Positions 24,772 to 36,311 of a stretch of DNA of 64,000 bases are shown one piece after another (positions within the stretch are counted from its first letter, which is position 1; each line of letters opens with the position of its first letter). A program made the translations under genes and the position numbers. The stretch comes from Actinomyces oris (lineage in GTDB: Bacteria > Actinomycetota > Actinomycetes > Actinomycetales > Actinomycetaceae): the NCBI RefSeq assembly GCF_001553935.1, contig NZ_CP014232.1, forward strand, positions 2,976,001 to 3,040,000. Reading direction: 5' to 3'. The notes under the pieces are model-generated. The model saw only the letters and a list, made by a program, of their open reading frames with translations. It was not told where the DNA came from and made no database searches.

Positions 24772-25479
24772 ATGTCCTTCACCAGCAGCCAGAGCACCGC
24801 ACAGGCCACCGGGAGTCGTACCGAGGCATCGGCACCGGCTCGGGTGGTTCTGCTCGACAACCGCGACTCCTTCGTCTACAACCTCGTCGACCAGTTCGCG
24901 ACCCTCGGCTCCCAGATCGAGGTCTACCGCAACAACGTGCCGGCCTCCCGGGTGCTCGCCGCCCTGGAGCCCACCGAGGCCGAGCGGCAGGCAGGGCGGC
25001 GCCCGGTCCTGTGCCTGTCCCCCGGGCCGGGTTACCCGGCGACGTCGGGCTGCCTCATGGAGCTCATTGCCACCGCCCTGGATGAGGCGATTCCGACGCT
25101 GGGCATCTGCCTGGGGTTCCAGGCCCTGGTCGAGGCCTGCGGCGGGCGGGTCAGCCCGGTCGGCCCGGTCCACGGCCGCTCCGACCGCCTCGAGGTCACT
25201 GAGGCGGGGCGCGCGGACGAGGCCTTCGCGGTCCTCGACGGCGGTCCGCTGGACGTGGCCCGCTACCACTCCCTGGGCACGCGCACACTTCCTGAGGCAC
25301 TTGTCAGCCTTGCCCGGACTACCCCGACAGATGAGGACACAAGCGGAGGCATCGTCATGGCGGCCCGGCACCGGTCGCTGCCCGCGGTCGGGCTGCAGTT
25401 CCACCCCGAGTCGATCCTCACCCCGCAGGGCCCGGCCCTGCTCAAGGCCGTCACTGCTGGCCTGGCCCAGACCCCCTGA
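24772..25479 (+). CDS. trpG: Anthranilate synthase component II (glutamine amidotransferase)
   Basis: 235 residues. Class I glutamine amidotransferase: VVLLDNRDSFVYNLVDQFAT (about 22-41) at the start, LSPGPGYPATSGC (oxyanion strand), the nucleophile Cys in LGICLGFQALVE (about 104-115), and the His-Glu pair in VGLQFHPESILTPQG (about 202-216). It supplies ammonia to TrpE. It is separate from trpD here, unlike the TrpG-TrpD fusion of enteric bacteria. Its ATG is three bases after the trpE stop. Confidence 0.94.
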   Translation: MSFTSSQSTAQATGSRTEASAPARVVLLDNRDSFVYNLVDQFATLGSQIEVYRNNVPASRVLAALEPTEAERQAGRRPVLCLSPGPGYPATSGCLMELIATALDEAIPTLGICLGFQALVEACGGRVSPVGPVHGRSDRLEVTEAGRADEAFAVLDGGPLDVARYHSLGTRTLPEALVSLARTTPTDEDTSGGIVMAARHRSLPAVGLQFHPESILTPQGPALLKAVTAGLAQTP

Positions 25480-25592
25480 GCCGCGCCACCGGCCCGGCGT
25501 CGCGCAGATACCGGCGTCGAAGCAGCCGTTCGGGCAGAATCACCCCCGGGCGCCCCACAAGCCTCAACCACCTGCGAAGGAGCTACAGACCG

Positions 25593-26681
25593 ATGAGTCA
25601 GACCAACAGCGCGGCCCCGGCCGCTGCGCAGGCCGCGCCTGCCGCCACGGCGCAGGAGGCGCACGAGCTGCTGCGAGAAGTGGTGCAGGGACGGCGCCTG
25701 AGCCGCGAGCAGGCCTCCGCGGTCTTCGCGGCCCTGGGCGCCGGCGAGCTGTCCGAGGTGGAGACGGCGGCGCTGCTGGCGGCGCTGCACGCCCGCGGTG
25801 AGGAGCCCCAGGAGGTCGCCGGGGCCGCGAGCGCCTTCCGTCAGGCGGCCCGGGACTTCCCTTCGGTGTCCTTCCCGCTGGTGGACGTCGTGGGCACCGG
25901 GGGCGACGGCGTGGGCACGATCAACATCTCCACGGGGGCGGGCCTGGTGGCCGCCTCGTTGGGGGTCGCGGTGGCCAAGCACGGCAACCGGGCGGTGTCC
26001 TCCAAGACGGGGGCGGCCGATGTCATCGCCGAGCTGGGGCTGCCGCTGGACGTGGAGCCGGCCACGGCGGTCGAACTGCTGGCCCGTGACCACTTCACCT
26101 TCCTGTTCGCCCAGGCCTACCACCCGGCGATGCGGCATGTGGCGCCGGTGCGCAAGGCGCTGGCGACGCCCACGATCTTCAATGTCCTGGGGCCGCTGGT
26201 GAACCCGGCCCACCTGACCTTCCAGCTCATGGGCGTGTGGGACCCGGGTATGCTGGACATGATCGCTGAGGCCATGGTCCAGCTGGGGCGCGAGCGCGCG
26301 CTCGTGGTCCACGGCTCGGGCCTGGACGAGATCGCCGTCCACGGGCCGACCCTCATGCGTGAGGCGACACCCGACGGGGTGCGGGCCTACGAGGTCACGC
26401 CTGCGGACCTGGGCGTGCCCGCCTACGAGCTGGCCGACCTGCTGGGTGGGGAGCCGGCCGACAACGCCCGCCTGCTGCGCGAGGCCGTCTCGGGTGAGGG
26501 ACGGCCCGCCCACCGCGACGCGATCGCAGTCAATGCCGGTGCCCTGCTGTACCTCACCGGCCGGGCCGACAGCCTTGCCGACGGCACTGCGGCGGCCCTG
26601 GAGCAGATCCGTTCCGGTGGCGTGGCCCGCCACCTGGAGTCCATGACCAAAGCCAGTGACCTCGCCACTGAGACGGCCTGA
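25593..26681 (+). CDS. trpD: Anthranilate phosphoribosyltransferase
   Basis: 362 residues, start ATG 25593 with AAGGAG just upstream. Conserved motifs: VDVVGTGGDGVGTINISTGA (about 99-118), VAKHGNRAVSSKTGAADV (about 128-145), YHPAMRHVAPVRKAL, IFNVLGPLVNPA, VVHGSGLDEI. It transfers the phosphoribosyl group of PRPP to anthranilate. A 113-base gap separates it from trpG, the largest within the operon. The Ala/Gln-rich N-terminus (1-25) is an extension. Confidence 0.94.
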   Translation: MSQTNSAAPAAAQAAPAATAQEAHELLREVVQGRRLSREQASAVFAALGAGELSEVETAALLAALHARGEEPQEVAGAASAFRQAARDFPSVSFPLVDVVGTGGDGVGTINISTGAGLVAASLGVAVAKHGNRAVSSKTGAADVIAELGLPLDVEPATAVELLARDHFTFLFAQAYHPAMRHVAPVRKALATPTIFNVLGPLVNPAHLTFQLMGVWDPGMLDMIAEAMVQLGRERALVVHGSGLDEIAVHGPTLMREATPDGVRAYEVTPADLGVPAYELADLLGGEPADNARLLREAVSGEGRPAHRDAIAVNAGALLYLTGRADSLADGTAAALEQIRSGGVARHLESMTKASDLATETA

Positions 26682-26690
26682 GGAGAAGCC

Positions 26691-28958
<2,268 letters not shown>

Positions 28959-28959
28959 G

Positions 28960-29835
28960 ATGAGTCGTTATCCCGCGATGTTCGCCGCCCTCAAGGAGCG
29001 CGGTGAGGGCGCTTTCGTCCCCTTCGTCATGGTCGGTGACCCCGACCCGGACACCAGCGAGGCCGTCATCGAGGCGCTCATCGCCGGTGGGGCCGACGCC
29101 CTCGAGCTCGGTGTGCCCTTCACCGACCCGGTCGCCGACGGCCCCACGATCCAGAAGGCGCATGTGCGGGCCCTGGCCGCGGGTGTGGGTTTCCAGGACT
29201 GCCTGGAGGTGGTTCGGCGGGTGCGCCGGCGCCACCCGTGGCTGCCCATCGGCATGCTCATCTACGGCAACGTGCCCTTCGCCATGGGCCTGGAGCGCTT
29301 CTACTCCGAGTGCGCGCAGGCCGGCATCGACTCGGTGTTGCTGCCCGACGTCCCGATCCGCGAGTCGGCCCCCTTCAGTCGGGCCGCCGAGGAGGCCGGT
29401 ATCGACGCCGTCTACATCGCCCCGCCGTCCGCCGCGGCCGAGACCCTGGACGCGGTAGCGGCGGCCTCACGCGGCTACGTCTACGCCGTCTCCCGGGTGG
29501 GGGTGACCGGCACCGAGCGGGCCTCCTCCACCGTGGGGCTCGCCGAGTCGGTGGAGCGGCTGCGCGCCGACGCCGCCGCACCGGTGATGCTGGGCTTCGG
29601 CATCTCCACGCCCGAGCAGGTCGCCGAGGCCATCGCAGCCGGCGCTGACGGCGCCATCAGTGGATCGGCCACGGTCAAGATCGTGGAGCGCTACGCCCCC
29701 GAGATTGTGGCGGCCGCCAGCGGCAACAACGGCGCAGGCGGTAACGAGGAGCGTCGTCACTACGCGCTCGGAGCGTTGCGCAGTGACCTGGTCACCTTCA
29801 CCGCCACGATGAAGGGGGCCACGCGCCCGCACTGA
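28960..29835 (+). CDS. trpA: Tryptophan synthase alpha chain
   Basis: 291 residues from ATG 28960 with GAGGAG 8 bases upstream, one base after the trpCB stop; a start at 28945 inside trpCB is less likely. Motifs: AFVPFVMVGDPDPDTS, ALELGVPFTDPVADGPTIQ (catalytic Glu and Asp), SVLLPDVPIRES, YVYAVSRVGVTGTE, and GFGISTPEQV. It cleaves indole-3-glycerol phosphate and passes indole to TrpB. The tail after about 255 (NNGAGGNEERRHY and on) is longer than in enteric TrpA. A long hairpin terminator follows. Confidence 0.95.
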   Translation: MSRYPAMFAALKERGEGAFVPFVMVGDPDPDTSEAVIEALIAGGADALELGVPFTDPVADGPTIQKAHVRALAAGVGFQDCLEVVRRVRRRHPWLPIGMLIYGNVPFAMGLERFYSECAQAGIDSVLLPDVPIRESAPFSRAAEEAGIDAVYIAPPSAAAETLDAVAAASRGYVYAVSRVGVTGTERASSTVGLAESVERLRADAAAPVMLGFGISTPEQVAEAIAAGADGAISGSATVKIVERYAPEIVAAASGNNGAGGNEERRHYALGALRSDLVTFTATMKGATRPH

Positions 29836-29872
29836 TGGGCGAGGTCTGGCAGACGAGCCAGGAAGAACAACG

Positions 29873-29916
29873 ACAAAGGTCGGTTGCACCGAAAGCTGGG
29901 TGCAATCGACCTTTGT
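29873..29916 (+). terminator. trp operon terminator, 18-bp stem
   Basis: ACAAAGGTCGGTTGCACC (29873-29890) pairs with GGTGCAATCGACCTTTGT (29899-29916) with one G-U pair, eight-base loop, followed by CTATTC. It starts 37 bases after the trpA stop. Confidence 0.85.
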
Positions 29917-30046
29917 CTATTCATTTCATGAAGGCAGGGAAAGCGCGGCAGAAGAAGCGCTTCACCATTTCCATAGCACTGTGTTCAGAGATATATTAAA
30001 GGACCGGTCGGCGCCCCTTCCGATCATTTCAGTGAAAGGCATGCTC

Positions 30047-31576
30047 ATGCACGTCCCATCCTCCCCACCCACTCGTCCGTGGCGGCGCCTCCTGGGCGTC
30101 GCCACGGTTCTTACCCTGCTCACCGTCGGCGCCGTCGCCGCTCCGGTGAGCGCAGCCGTCCCAACCGCCGCCCCGAGCCCAGGAATCACCGTGGAGGGTC
30201 GCTATCATCCCGCCGGCGCCGGCTGCCACGGCTCCAACAGTGCCGAGGGCTGCCTGAGCTGGGGTGTCCGAGTCCCCTCGACCGTCGCCCCGAACTCAAC
30301 GACCACCGTCACCATTGAAGCCGACTCCGTGCCGGGTCAGTGGACCTGGACCTGCCCCTCTCCGGACGGCGACAGGGTAACCGGGACCAGTGCCTTCTAC
30401 ATTGACAGAGGCAAGGACGAGCCCGTATCGAAGCTGGCCGACTCCGGCCTGGGTTTCTTCGACCACCTGTACTACAACCAGCACGGGGACAGCGCCGGCT
30501 CGGTCACAGCCGCTTCCTGCACTCCTGAGCACCTGAGCCTGACCTATGAGGTCAACTTCGACGCCGCCCGGGACCAGAGCTCCTATCTCGACCTGGATCT
30601 GGGGACCACAGTCGTGGCTCCCGGTGCGGACGCACGCAGCTACACCTTCAGCCCGAAGATCACCACCTCCACGGGCAGCCTGGTTCTCACGCCCACCGCG
30701 ACGGCCCACAAGCCCGCTGCCAGCGAGGCTCACGCCACCGTGTCCACCCAGGAGGTCGCGGTCGACGGCGCCGCCAGGGACACGTCCCGCTTCACCATGA
30801 CGGCGCGGAACGACTCCACCACGCCCCTGTCCAACTTCACCATCTCCGCCGGCCGGACCAGGGGGCAGGCCCAGGTGGGCACCTTGACCTGCGACCTGAC
30901 CGCCTTCGGAGGTAAGGTCGTCTCCGCCACCGGACCGGCCGAGAACCTCACCGTCTCCAGCGGAACGGCCAAGGTCCCCCAGGGCAAGGAGATCACCTGC
31001 CAGGTGGACCTCACCGGCGTCGTGGGACGCAACGCGGTCAAGGCCTCACTGACCACCGGCAAGCAGACCTTCTCCAGCGACTTCACCAAGGACCGCCCCA
31101 TCGGCGAGGTGAAGGTCGAGCCCACTGATCGCGGAGTTGAGGCCGCCCCCACCGGCACCTACGAGGTCGAGGTCGGCTACACCGTCACCTTCACCAACAC
31201 CACCGACGCCGACGGCCACACCTCCAATATCGTCCTGCATCCTCCGGTCCCGGCCGGCTTCAGCTTCATGTACGTGTTGAACAGTGGCACGCCGTGGTGG
31301 ATCAGTATGGACGACTACGCGCTCCAGCCCGATGGCTCTATACCCCTGTCCACGAGCGACACCCTGTACGCCCACTCGTCAACCACGATGACCTTCACCG
31401 CCTTCTACGAGGTCAATGCTGCGGCGGTCACCGAGGACACGTGGAAGTCCCTGGGCACCTGCGACCCCAAGGACCCCTCCAGGGGACTGACCACCCAGAT
31501 CGACGTCGTCGGCAGCGACGGGGTTGAGCCCGGCACCTACTCGGCCTGCACAGTCGTGACGCGCACGAAAAACTGA
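30047..31576 (+). CDS. Secreted protein, paralogue 1, unknown function
   Basis: 509 residues from the ATG at 30047, seven bases after AAAGG; an ATG two codons earlier becomes GTG in the paralogue. Signal peptide: basic PWRRLL, hydrophobic core, APVSA with cleavage after residue 36. No C-terminal LPXTG or membrane anchor (ends VVTRTKN), so it is probably released or held non-covalently. Six or so Cys appear as spaced pairs (AGCHGS...EGCLSW, ASCTPEH, GTCDP...SACTV). Residues about 245-350 are almost identical to the paralogue, and two segments (TVTFTNTTDADGHTSNIVLH, AHSSTTMTFTAFYEV) look like Ig-like/cell-surface beta-sandwich strands. No known family. Confidence 0.8.
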   Translation: MHVPSSPPTRPWRRLLGVATVLTLLTVGAVAAPVSAAVPTAAPSPGITVEGRYHPAGAGCHGSNSAEGCLSWGVRVPSTVAPNSTTTVTIEADSVPGQWTWTCPSPDGDRVTGTSAFYIDRGKDEPVSKLADSGLGFFDHLYYNQHGDSAGSVTAASCTPEHLSLTYEVNFDAARDQSSYLDLDLGTTVVAPGADARSYTFSPKITTSTGSLVLTPTATAHKPAASEAHATVSTQEVAVDGAARDTSRFTMTARNDSTTPLSNFTISAGRTRGQAQVGTLTCDLTAFGGKVVSATGPAENLTVSSGTAKVPQGKEITCQVDLTGVVGRNAVKASLTTGKQTFSSDFTKDRPIGEVKVEPTDRGVEAAPTGTYEVEVGYTVTFTNTTDADGHTSNIVLHPPVPAGFSFMYVLNSGTPWWISMDDYALQPDGSIPLSTSDTLYAHSSTTMTFTAFYEVNAAAVTEDTWKSLGTCDPKDPSRGLTTQIDVVGSDGVEPGTYSACTVVTRTKN

Positions 31577-31608
31577 GCACGAGCACAGGTCGATCAGCCC
31601 GGCTGGCT

Positions 31609-31647
31609 GAAGGTCGGATAGGTGAGTATTTCACCTATCCGACCTTC
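31609..31647 (+). terminator. Perfect 17-bp hairpin after paralogue 1
   Basis: GAAGGTCGGATAGGTGA (31609-31625), five-base loop, TCACCTATCCGACCTTC (31631-31647). It starts 33 bases after the stop. No T-run follows. Confidence 0.8.
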
Positions 31648-31758
31648 ATATGGCTGTCTCCCGCAACGGAAATCCCATTCAGTAAGAAGCAGTCCGTTGA
31701 AGACGCAATTCGTTCCTTACTCCATTCACCTCACTTCACCTCACTGAAAGGCGTGCTC

Positions 31759-33270
31759 ATGCACTTCCCATCCTCCCCACCCGCTCTTCCCTGGCGGCGC
31801 CTCCTGCGCATCGCCCTGGCTCTTCCCCTGCTCTCCGCCGCAGCCGTCGCAGCCCCGGCCTCCGCTGATACCGACATCACGGTGGAGGGGACCTACCACA
31901 CGGCCAGTGCCGGCTGCCACAGCTCCAGCAACACCGAGGGCTGTCTGAGCTGGAGGGTTCGCATCCCATCGGCCATCGCCCCGAAGAGCGCCACGGACGT
32001 CACCATTGAGGCCGACTCCGTGCCGGGTCAGTGGACCTGGACCTGCCCCTCCCAGAACGGTGACGAGGTGGCCGGGACGAGCTCCTTCTACATCGACAAC
32101 GGCGACGGCGAGCCCCCGGCCTTGATCGTGGACTCCGAGCTGAGCTCCATCTCTGAGCTGTACAACCCCCTGCTGGGGGAGCCCATCGGCTCGGTCAAAG
32201 CCGTGTCCTGCACTCCTGAGCACCTGAAGCTGACCTATGAGATCAACTTCTACACGCAATGGGACAAGACCAGCTACCTCGACCTGGATCTGGGGGCCAC
32301 GGTCGTGGCTCCTGGCGCTGACGCACGCAGCTACCGTTTCACTCCCACCATCGAGGTCTCCACGCGCAACGCGATTCTTCGGCCCACTGTCACGGCGAAC
32401 AAGCCCGCTGCCAGCGCTGCTCACGCCACCGTGTCCACCCAGGACGTCAGGGTGGATGGCGCCGCCAAGGACGCCTCCCGCTTCACCATGACGGCGCGGA
32501 ACGACTCCACCACCCCGCTGTCCGGCTTCACCATCTCCGCCGGCCGGTCCAAGGGGCAGGCCCAGGTAAGCGCCCTGACCTGCGACCTGACCGCCTTCGG
32601 AGGCAAGGTCGTCTCCGCCACAGGACCGGCCGAGAACCTCACCGTCTCCAGCGGAACGGCCAAGGTCCCCCAGGGCAAGGAGATCACCTGCCAGGTGGAC
32701 CTGACCGGCGTCGTGGGACGCAACCGGGTCAAGGCCGCACTGACCACCGGCAAGCAGACCTTCTCCAGCGACTACGTCAACATCCGGCCGGTGATTGAGG
32801 TGGAGACTCATCCCACGGATCTCCTGGTCGAGGCCGAGCCCACAGGCACCTATGAGGTCGAGGTCGGCTACACCGTCACCTTCACCAACACCACCGACGC
32901 CAACGGCTCCAGCTCCGATATCGTCCTGCGACCCGGGGTTCCGGCCGGCTTCACCCTCAAGAGCGTGACAGGTACCGGTACCCCGTGGTGGGTCGGCCCG
33001 GACAGCTATGCCCTTCAGGATGACGGCTCCTTGTTCTTGCGCACCGGTGACTCCCTGGACGCCCACTCATCAACCACGATGACCTTCACCAGCACCTACC
33101 AGGTCAACGCCGAAGCGGTCACCGCGGAGACCTGGAAGGCCCTGGGCGCCTGCGACCCCAAGAACCCCTCCCGGGGACTGACCATGCAGATCGACGTCGC
33201 TGGCAGTGAAGGCGGCACCGAGGCCGGGACCCACACGATCTGCACCCCTGTGACGCGCACCGGGAACTAG
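31759..33270 (+). CDS. Secreted protein, paralogue 2, unknown function
   Basis: 503 residues, same start context as paralogue 1 (TGAAAGGCGTGCTC then ATG at 31759). Signal peptide cleaved after APASA at residue 36. Same Cys pattern, same length within six residues, no anchor (ends PVTRTGN). Nucleotides 30716-31089 and 32396-32769 (constant offset of 1680) are nearly identical while the flanks differ, which is what recent gene conversion would leave. The duplicated unit includes the ribosome site. The function is unknown; a pair of variant extracellular adhesin-like or antigenic proteins is one reading. Confidence 0.8.
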   Translation: MHFPSSPPALPWRRLLRIALALPLLSAAAVAAPASADTDITVEGTYHTASAGCHSSSNTEGCLSWRVRIPSAIAPKSATDVTIEADSVPGQWTWTCPSQNGDEVAGTSSFYIDNGDGEPPALIVDSELSSISELYNPLLGEPIGSVKAVSCTPEHLKLTYEINFYTQWDKTSYLDLDLGATVVAPGADARSYRFTPTIEVSTRNAILRPTVTANKPAASAAHATVSTQDVRVDGAAKDASRFTMTARNDSTTPLSGFTISAGRSKGQAQVSALTCDLTAFGGKVVSATGPAENLTVSSGTAKVPQGKEITCQVDLTGVVGRNRVKAALTTGKQTFSSDYVNIRPVIEVETHPTDLLVEAEPTGTYEVEVGYTVTFTNTTDANGSSSDIVLRPGVPAGFTLKSVTGTGTPWWVGPDSYALQDDGSLFLRTGDSLDAHSSTTMTFTSTYQVNAEAVTAETWKALGACDPKNPSRGLTMQIDVAGSEGGTEAGTHTICTPVTRTGN

Positions 33271-33327
33271 CCCTTCACCGACGCAAGCCTCCGGACGCAC
33301 CGCACCGTCACCCCATTCGCCGGCGCT

Positions 33328-33364
33328 ACCGGTGGACCTCCTGTTTCAAGGCAGGTCCACCGGT
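33328..33364 (+). terminator. 12-bp hairpin after paralogue 2
   Basis: ACCGGTGGACCT (33328-33339) and AGGTCCACCGGT (33353-33364), a perfect 12-bp stem with a 13-base loop, 57 bases after the stop. Confidence 0.75.
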
Positions 33365-33429
33365 GGCGCTGGTCGCCGTCGTGAGCCTGCAGCAGTCACC
33401 CCTTCCCGCCCGGCGGTAGGGTGGCGCCC

Positions 33430-34083
33430 ATGGCCAGCCTTCTCAACCGGATCCTTACCCTGCTCGGACGCGCCGCCTCCGACGCCGTCAGCGACGCCCT
33501 TTCCCAGAAGTCCTCGACGCCGTCGGGCACGGCGGACAGCAGGCCATCCGGTTCAGCTGAGACCGCGCAGTCCCGCGCCCCCAAGTCGTCGGCGGCGAAG
33601 CCGTCACCGACCCGGCCCCGCGCCCACGACAGCGGCGCCGCCGCGGACGCAACGGGCCCCTCGGCGCGAGGCGTCAGCGTCTACGACGTCTCTGCCCTGG
33701 GGCTGCCGGACTTCGCCTACTCCCCCGACCCCGATGGCGAGGCCGACCCCGGCGAGGTGGTGTGGGCCTGGGTTCCCTTCGAGGAGGATCCCACCCAGGG
33801 CAAGGACCGGCCCGTCCTGGTCCTGGCTCGCCATGAGACCCGTCTGGTCGTGGCCCAGATGACGAGCAAGGACCATGACCGCGACGCCGCCCAGGAGGCA
33901 CGCTGGGGCCGCTTCTGGCACGACGTCGGCACCGGTGACTGGGACCGGCAGGGCCGCCCCAGTGAGGTGCGTCTGGACCGTCTGCTCCTGGTGGAGCCGG
34001 CCTCGGTGCGCCGCGAGGGGGCCACGATGAAGCGTGAGGTCTTCGACGGCGTCGTGGCCGCCCTGCGCCACCACCACTCCTGA
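33430..34083 (+). CDS. PemK/MazF-like domain protein
   Basis: 217 residues from ATG 33430 (GGTAGGG upstream). Residues 1-80 are Ser/Ala/Pro-rich and probably disordered. From about 105 the fold fits a PemK/MazF-like SH3 barrel: DPGEVVWAWVPFEEDPTQGKDRPVLVLAR, given in parts as GEVVWAWVPFEE and GKDRPVLVLA, followed by RLVVAQMTSKDHD and WDRQGRPSEVRLDRLLLVE. The usual MazF Arg/Ser active-site pair may be the RP in GKDRP and the S/T in MTSKD. No antitoxin gene is adjacent. It precedes rpsT, a location this family often has in actinobacteria, so a housekeeping rather than addiction role is likely. Confidence 0.7.
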   Translation: MASLLNRILTLLGRAASDAVSDALSQKSSTPSGTADSRPSGSAETAQSRAPKSSAAKPSPTRPRAHDSGAAADATGPSARGVSVYDVSALGLPDFAYSPDPDGEADPGEVVWAWVPFEEDPTQGKDRPVLVLARHETRLVVAQMTSKDHDRDAAQEARWGRFWHDVGTGDWDRQGRPSEVRLDRLLLVEPASVRREGATMKREVFDGVVAALRHHHS

Positions 34084-34323
34084 TCGCCTCCACAGCACCG
34101 CCTGGACGCACAGGCTCATGGGGCGATGCACCTCACGCCTGGACCCTGCTTCGCGCCTGGGGGCATGGGGATCCTGAATGATACAGTCGCCTACTGGACC
34201 TCTGGCCTGGCCGGCTGCGGGGTCCGGCGACCGGGTCAGCCAGGTGCCCCACCACCTCATGTCAGCCCGTGGCGCGAACCCTCTCTCCGGCCATTGACCA
34301 ATCAGACGCGAGAAAGTTTCACC

Positions 34324-34584
34324 GTGGCGAACATCAAGTCCCAGATCAAGCGCATCAAGACCAACGAGAAGGCCCGCCTGCGCAACAAGTCCGTCAAGTC
34401 CGAGCTCAAGACCTACGTGCGCCGCGTGCGCGAGGCCGTCGAGGCCGGCGACAAGGACTCCGCGCTCGAGCACCTCAAGGCCGCCTCCCGCAAGCTGGAC
34501 AAGGCCGTCTCCAAGGGCGTCATCCACAAGAACCAGGCCGCCAACCGCAAGTCCAAGCTCGCCAAGCGCGTCGCCTCCCTCTGA
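34324..34584 (+). CDS. rpsT: 30S ribosomal protein S20
   Basis: 86 residues from GTG 34324. The very basic sequence ([53 protein letters not shown]) is S20 along its full length. It binds 16S rRNA near helices 9, 11 and 44. The first start upstream is not plausible because S20 begins with this motif. GAGAAAG lies about 9 bases before the GTG. Confidence 0.97.
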   Translation: MANIKSQIKRIKTNEKARLRNKSVKSELKTYVRRVREAVEAGDKDSALEHLKAASRKLDKAVSKGVIHKNQAANRKSKLAKRVASL

Positions 34585-34610
34585 GGCCACCGCAGCAGTG
34601 AGCATCTGAA

Positions 34611-34646
34611 GGGCGCCTCCCACCGGGGAGGCGCCCTCCCCTTTTT
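34611..34646 (+). terminator. rpsT rho-independent terminator
   Basis: GGGCGCCTCCC (34611-34621), ACCG loop, GGGAGGCGCCC (34626-34636), then TCCCCTTTTT. Confidence 0.92.
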
Positions 34647-34691
34647 CCCATCACCTTCACCCGTTCATCAGACCGCTTCAAGGAGAGCCCA

Positions 34692-36179
34692 TTGCGCATC
34701 GGATTCGACCGCGACAAGTACCTGCGGATGCAGTCCAGCCATATCGCGGAGCGCCGCGCCCAGTTCGGCGGCAAGCTCTATCTGGAGTTCGGCGGCAAGC
34801 TCATTGACGACATGCACGCCTCGCGCGTGCTGCCGGGCTTCACCCCGGACAACAAGATCGTCATGCTCGCCGAGCTGGCCGACGAGGTCGAGATCGTCAT
34901 GGCGGTCAACGCCAAGCACCTCGCCCGCAACAAGGTCCGCGCGGACCTGGGCATCCCCTACGAGGACGACCTGCTGCGCCACATCGACGCCTTCCGCAGC
35001 TACGGGCTCTACGTTGGCAGCGTCGTCGTGACCCAGTGGACTGATGACAACCGCCAGGCCCAGGACTTCAAGCGCAAGCTCGAGGCGCTGGGCATCACCG
35101 TCTACCGTCACTTCCCCATCCCCGGCTACCCCGGTGACGTCGCCCGCATCGTCTCGGCGGAGGGCTACGGGCGCAACGAGTACATCGAGACCAGGCGGGA
35201 CCTGGTGGTCGTCACCGCCCCCGGCCCGGGCAGCGGCAAGATGGCCACCTGCCTGTCCCAGATCTACCACGACCACCAGCGGGGCATCTCCTCGGGCTAC
35301 GCGAAGTTCGAGACCTTCCCGATCTGGAACCTGCCTCTGGACCACCCGGTCAACATCGCCTACGAGGCCGCCACCGCCGACCTCGACGACGTCAACATGA
35401 TCGACCCCTTCCACCTGGCTGCCCACGGCGTCCAGACCGTCAACTACAACCGCGACGTCGAGGTCTTCCCGGTCCTGAGCCGCCTGTTCGAGGAGATCCT
35501 GGGCTCCTCGCCCTACGCCTCCCCCACGGACATGGGCGTCAACATGGCCGGCAACTGCATCAGCGACGACGAGGTCTGCCGGCAGGCCGCCTGCCAGGAG
35601 ATCATCCGCCGCTACTACCGGGCCCTGGTGACCGAGAAACGCGAGGTCATCGCCCCCGTCCAGTCCCAGCGGATCGCGCTGCTCATGGCCAAGGTGGGGG
35701 TGAGCAAGGAGGACCGCCCCGTCGTGCCGCCCGCGCTGGAGGTGGCTGAGGCCACCGGCGAGCCGGCCTCGGCGATCGAGCTGCCCGACGGGCGCATCGT
35801 GACGGGCAAGACCTCCGCCCTACTGGGGTGCTCCTCGGCGATGCTGCTCAACGCCCTCAAGCTCCTGGCCGGGATCGATGATGACGTCAACCTGCTGGCC
35901 CCGGCCTCCATCGAACCCATCCAGAAGCTCAAGACCCAGAGGCTGGGAAGCCGCAACCCACGCCTGCACACCGACGAGGTGCTCATCGCCCTGGCCGTGT
36001 CCGCCAACGGGGACGACAACGCCCGCAAGGCCCTCGACCAGCTCGAGACGCTGCGGGGCTGCGAGGTCCACACCTCCACGATCCTGGGCTCGGTGGACGA
36101 GGGCATCTTCCGCGCCCTGGGAGTCCAGGTCACCAACGAGCCCGTCTACGCCACCAAGTCCCTGTACCGCAAGAAGTGA
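34692..36179 (+). CDS. DUF1846 family protein
   Basis: 495 residues from TTG 34692, chosen because AAGGAGAG (34679-34686) is at the right distance. The protein matches the DUF1846 family over its whole length: [45 protein letters not shown], and the P-loop-like [15 protein letters not shown] (about 176-190), then [15 protein letters not shown] and [11 protein letters not shown]. Members are found in many Firmicutes and Actinobacteria and are thought to be nucleotide-binding; no reaction is known. Its terminator precedes the FMN riboswitch. Confidence 0.85.
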   Translation: MRIGFDRDKYLRMQSSHIAERRAQFGGKLYLEFGGKLIDDMHASRVLPGFTPDNKIVMLAELADEVEIVMAVNAKHLARNKVRADLGIPYEDDLLRHIDAFRSYGLYVGSVVVTQWTDDNRQAQDFKRKLEALGITVYRHFPIPGYPGDVARIVSAEGYGRNEYIETRRDLVVVTAPGPGSGKMATCLSQIYHDHQRGISSGYAKFETFPIWNLPLDHPVNIAYEAATADLDDVNMIDPFHLAAHGVQTVNYNRDVEVFPVLSRLFEEILGSSPYASPTDMGVNMAGNCISDDEVCRQAACQEIIRRYYRALVTEKREVIAPVQSQRIALLMAKVGVSKEDRPVVPPALEVAEATGEPASAIELPDGRIVTGKTSALLGCSSAMLLNALKLLAGIDDDVNLLAPASIEPIQKLKTQRLGSRNPRLHTDEVLIALAVSANGDDNARKALDQLETLRGCEVHTSTILGSVDEGIFRALGVQVTNEPVYATKSLYRKK

Positions 36180-36184
36180 GGCCC

Positions 36185-36218
36185 GGTGCGGGCCACCCTC
36201 CTGCGGTGCGCCCGCACC
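36185..36218 (+). terminator. Hairpin after the DUF1846 gene
   Basis: GGTGCGGGC (36185-36193) and GCCCGCACC (36210-36218), nine-bp stem with a 16-base loop, starting 5 bases after the stop. No T-run. Confidence 0.55.
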
Positions 36219-36262
36219 CGGTCGCCCTGCCGAGGTGTGGATGGTCACATAGGTACGCAGAG

Positions 36263-36292
36263 GTGACTGAACGCACTCGCGCGCGGTACATT
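36263..36292 (+). promoter_or_regulatory. Candidate promoter of the rib operon
   Basis: -35 GTGACT (36263-36268), 18-base spacer, -10 TACATT (36287-36292). Transcription would begin near 36299, just before the riboswitch. Confidence 0.45.
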
Positions 36293-36311
36293 CTCCTCAA
36301 CGAGATGAGCT

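Noticed and set aside
31500..33270. Sortase-type anchor in the secreted proteins
   Set aside because: Neither C-terminus has an LPXTG motif, a following helix or a basic tail.
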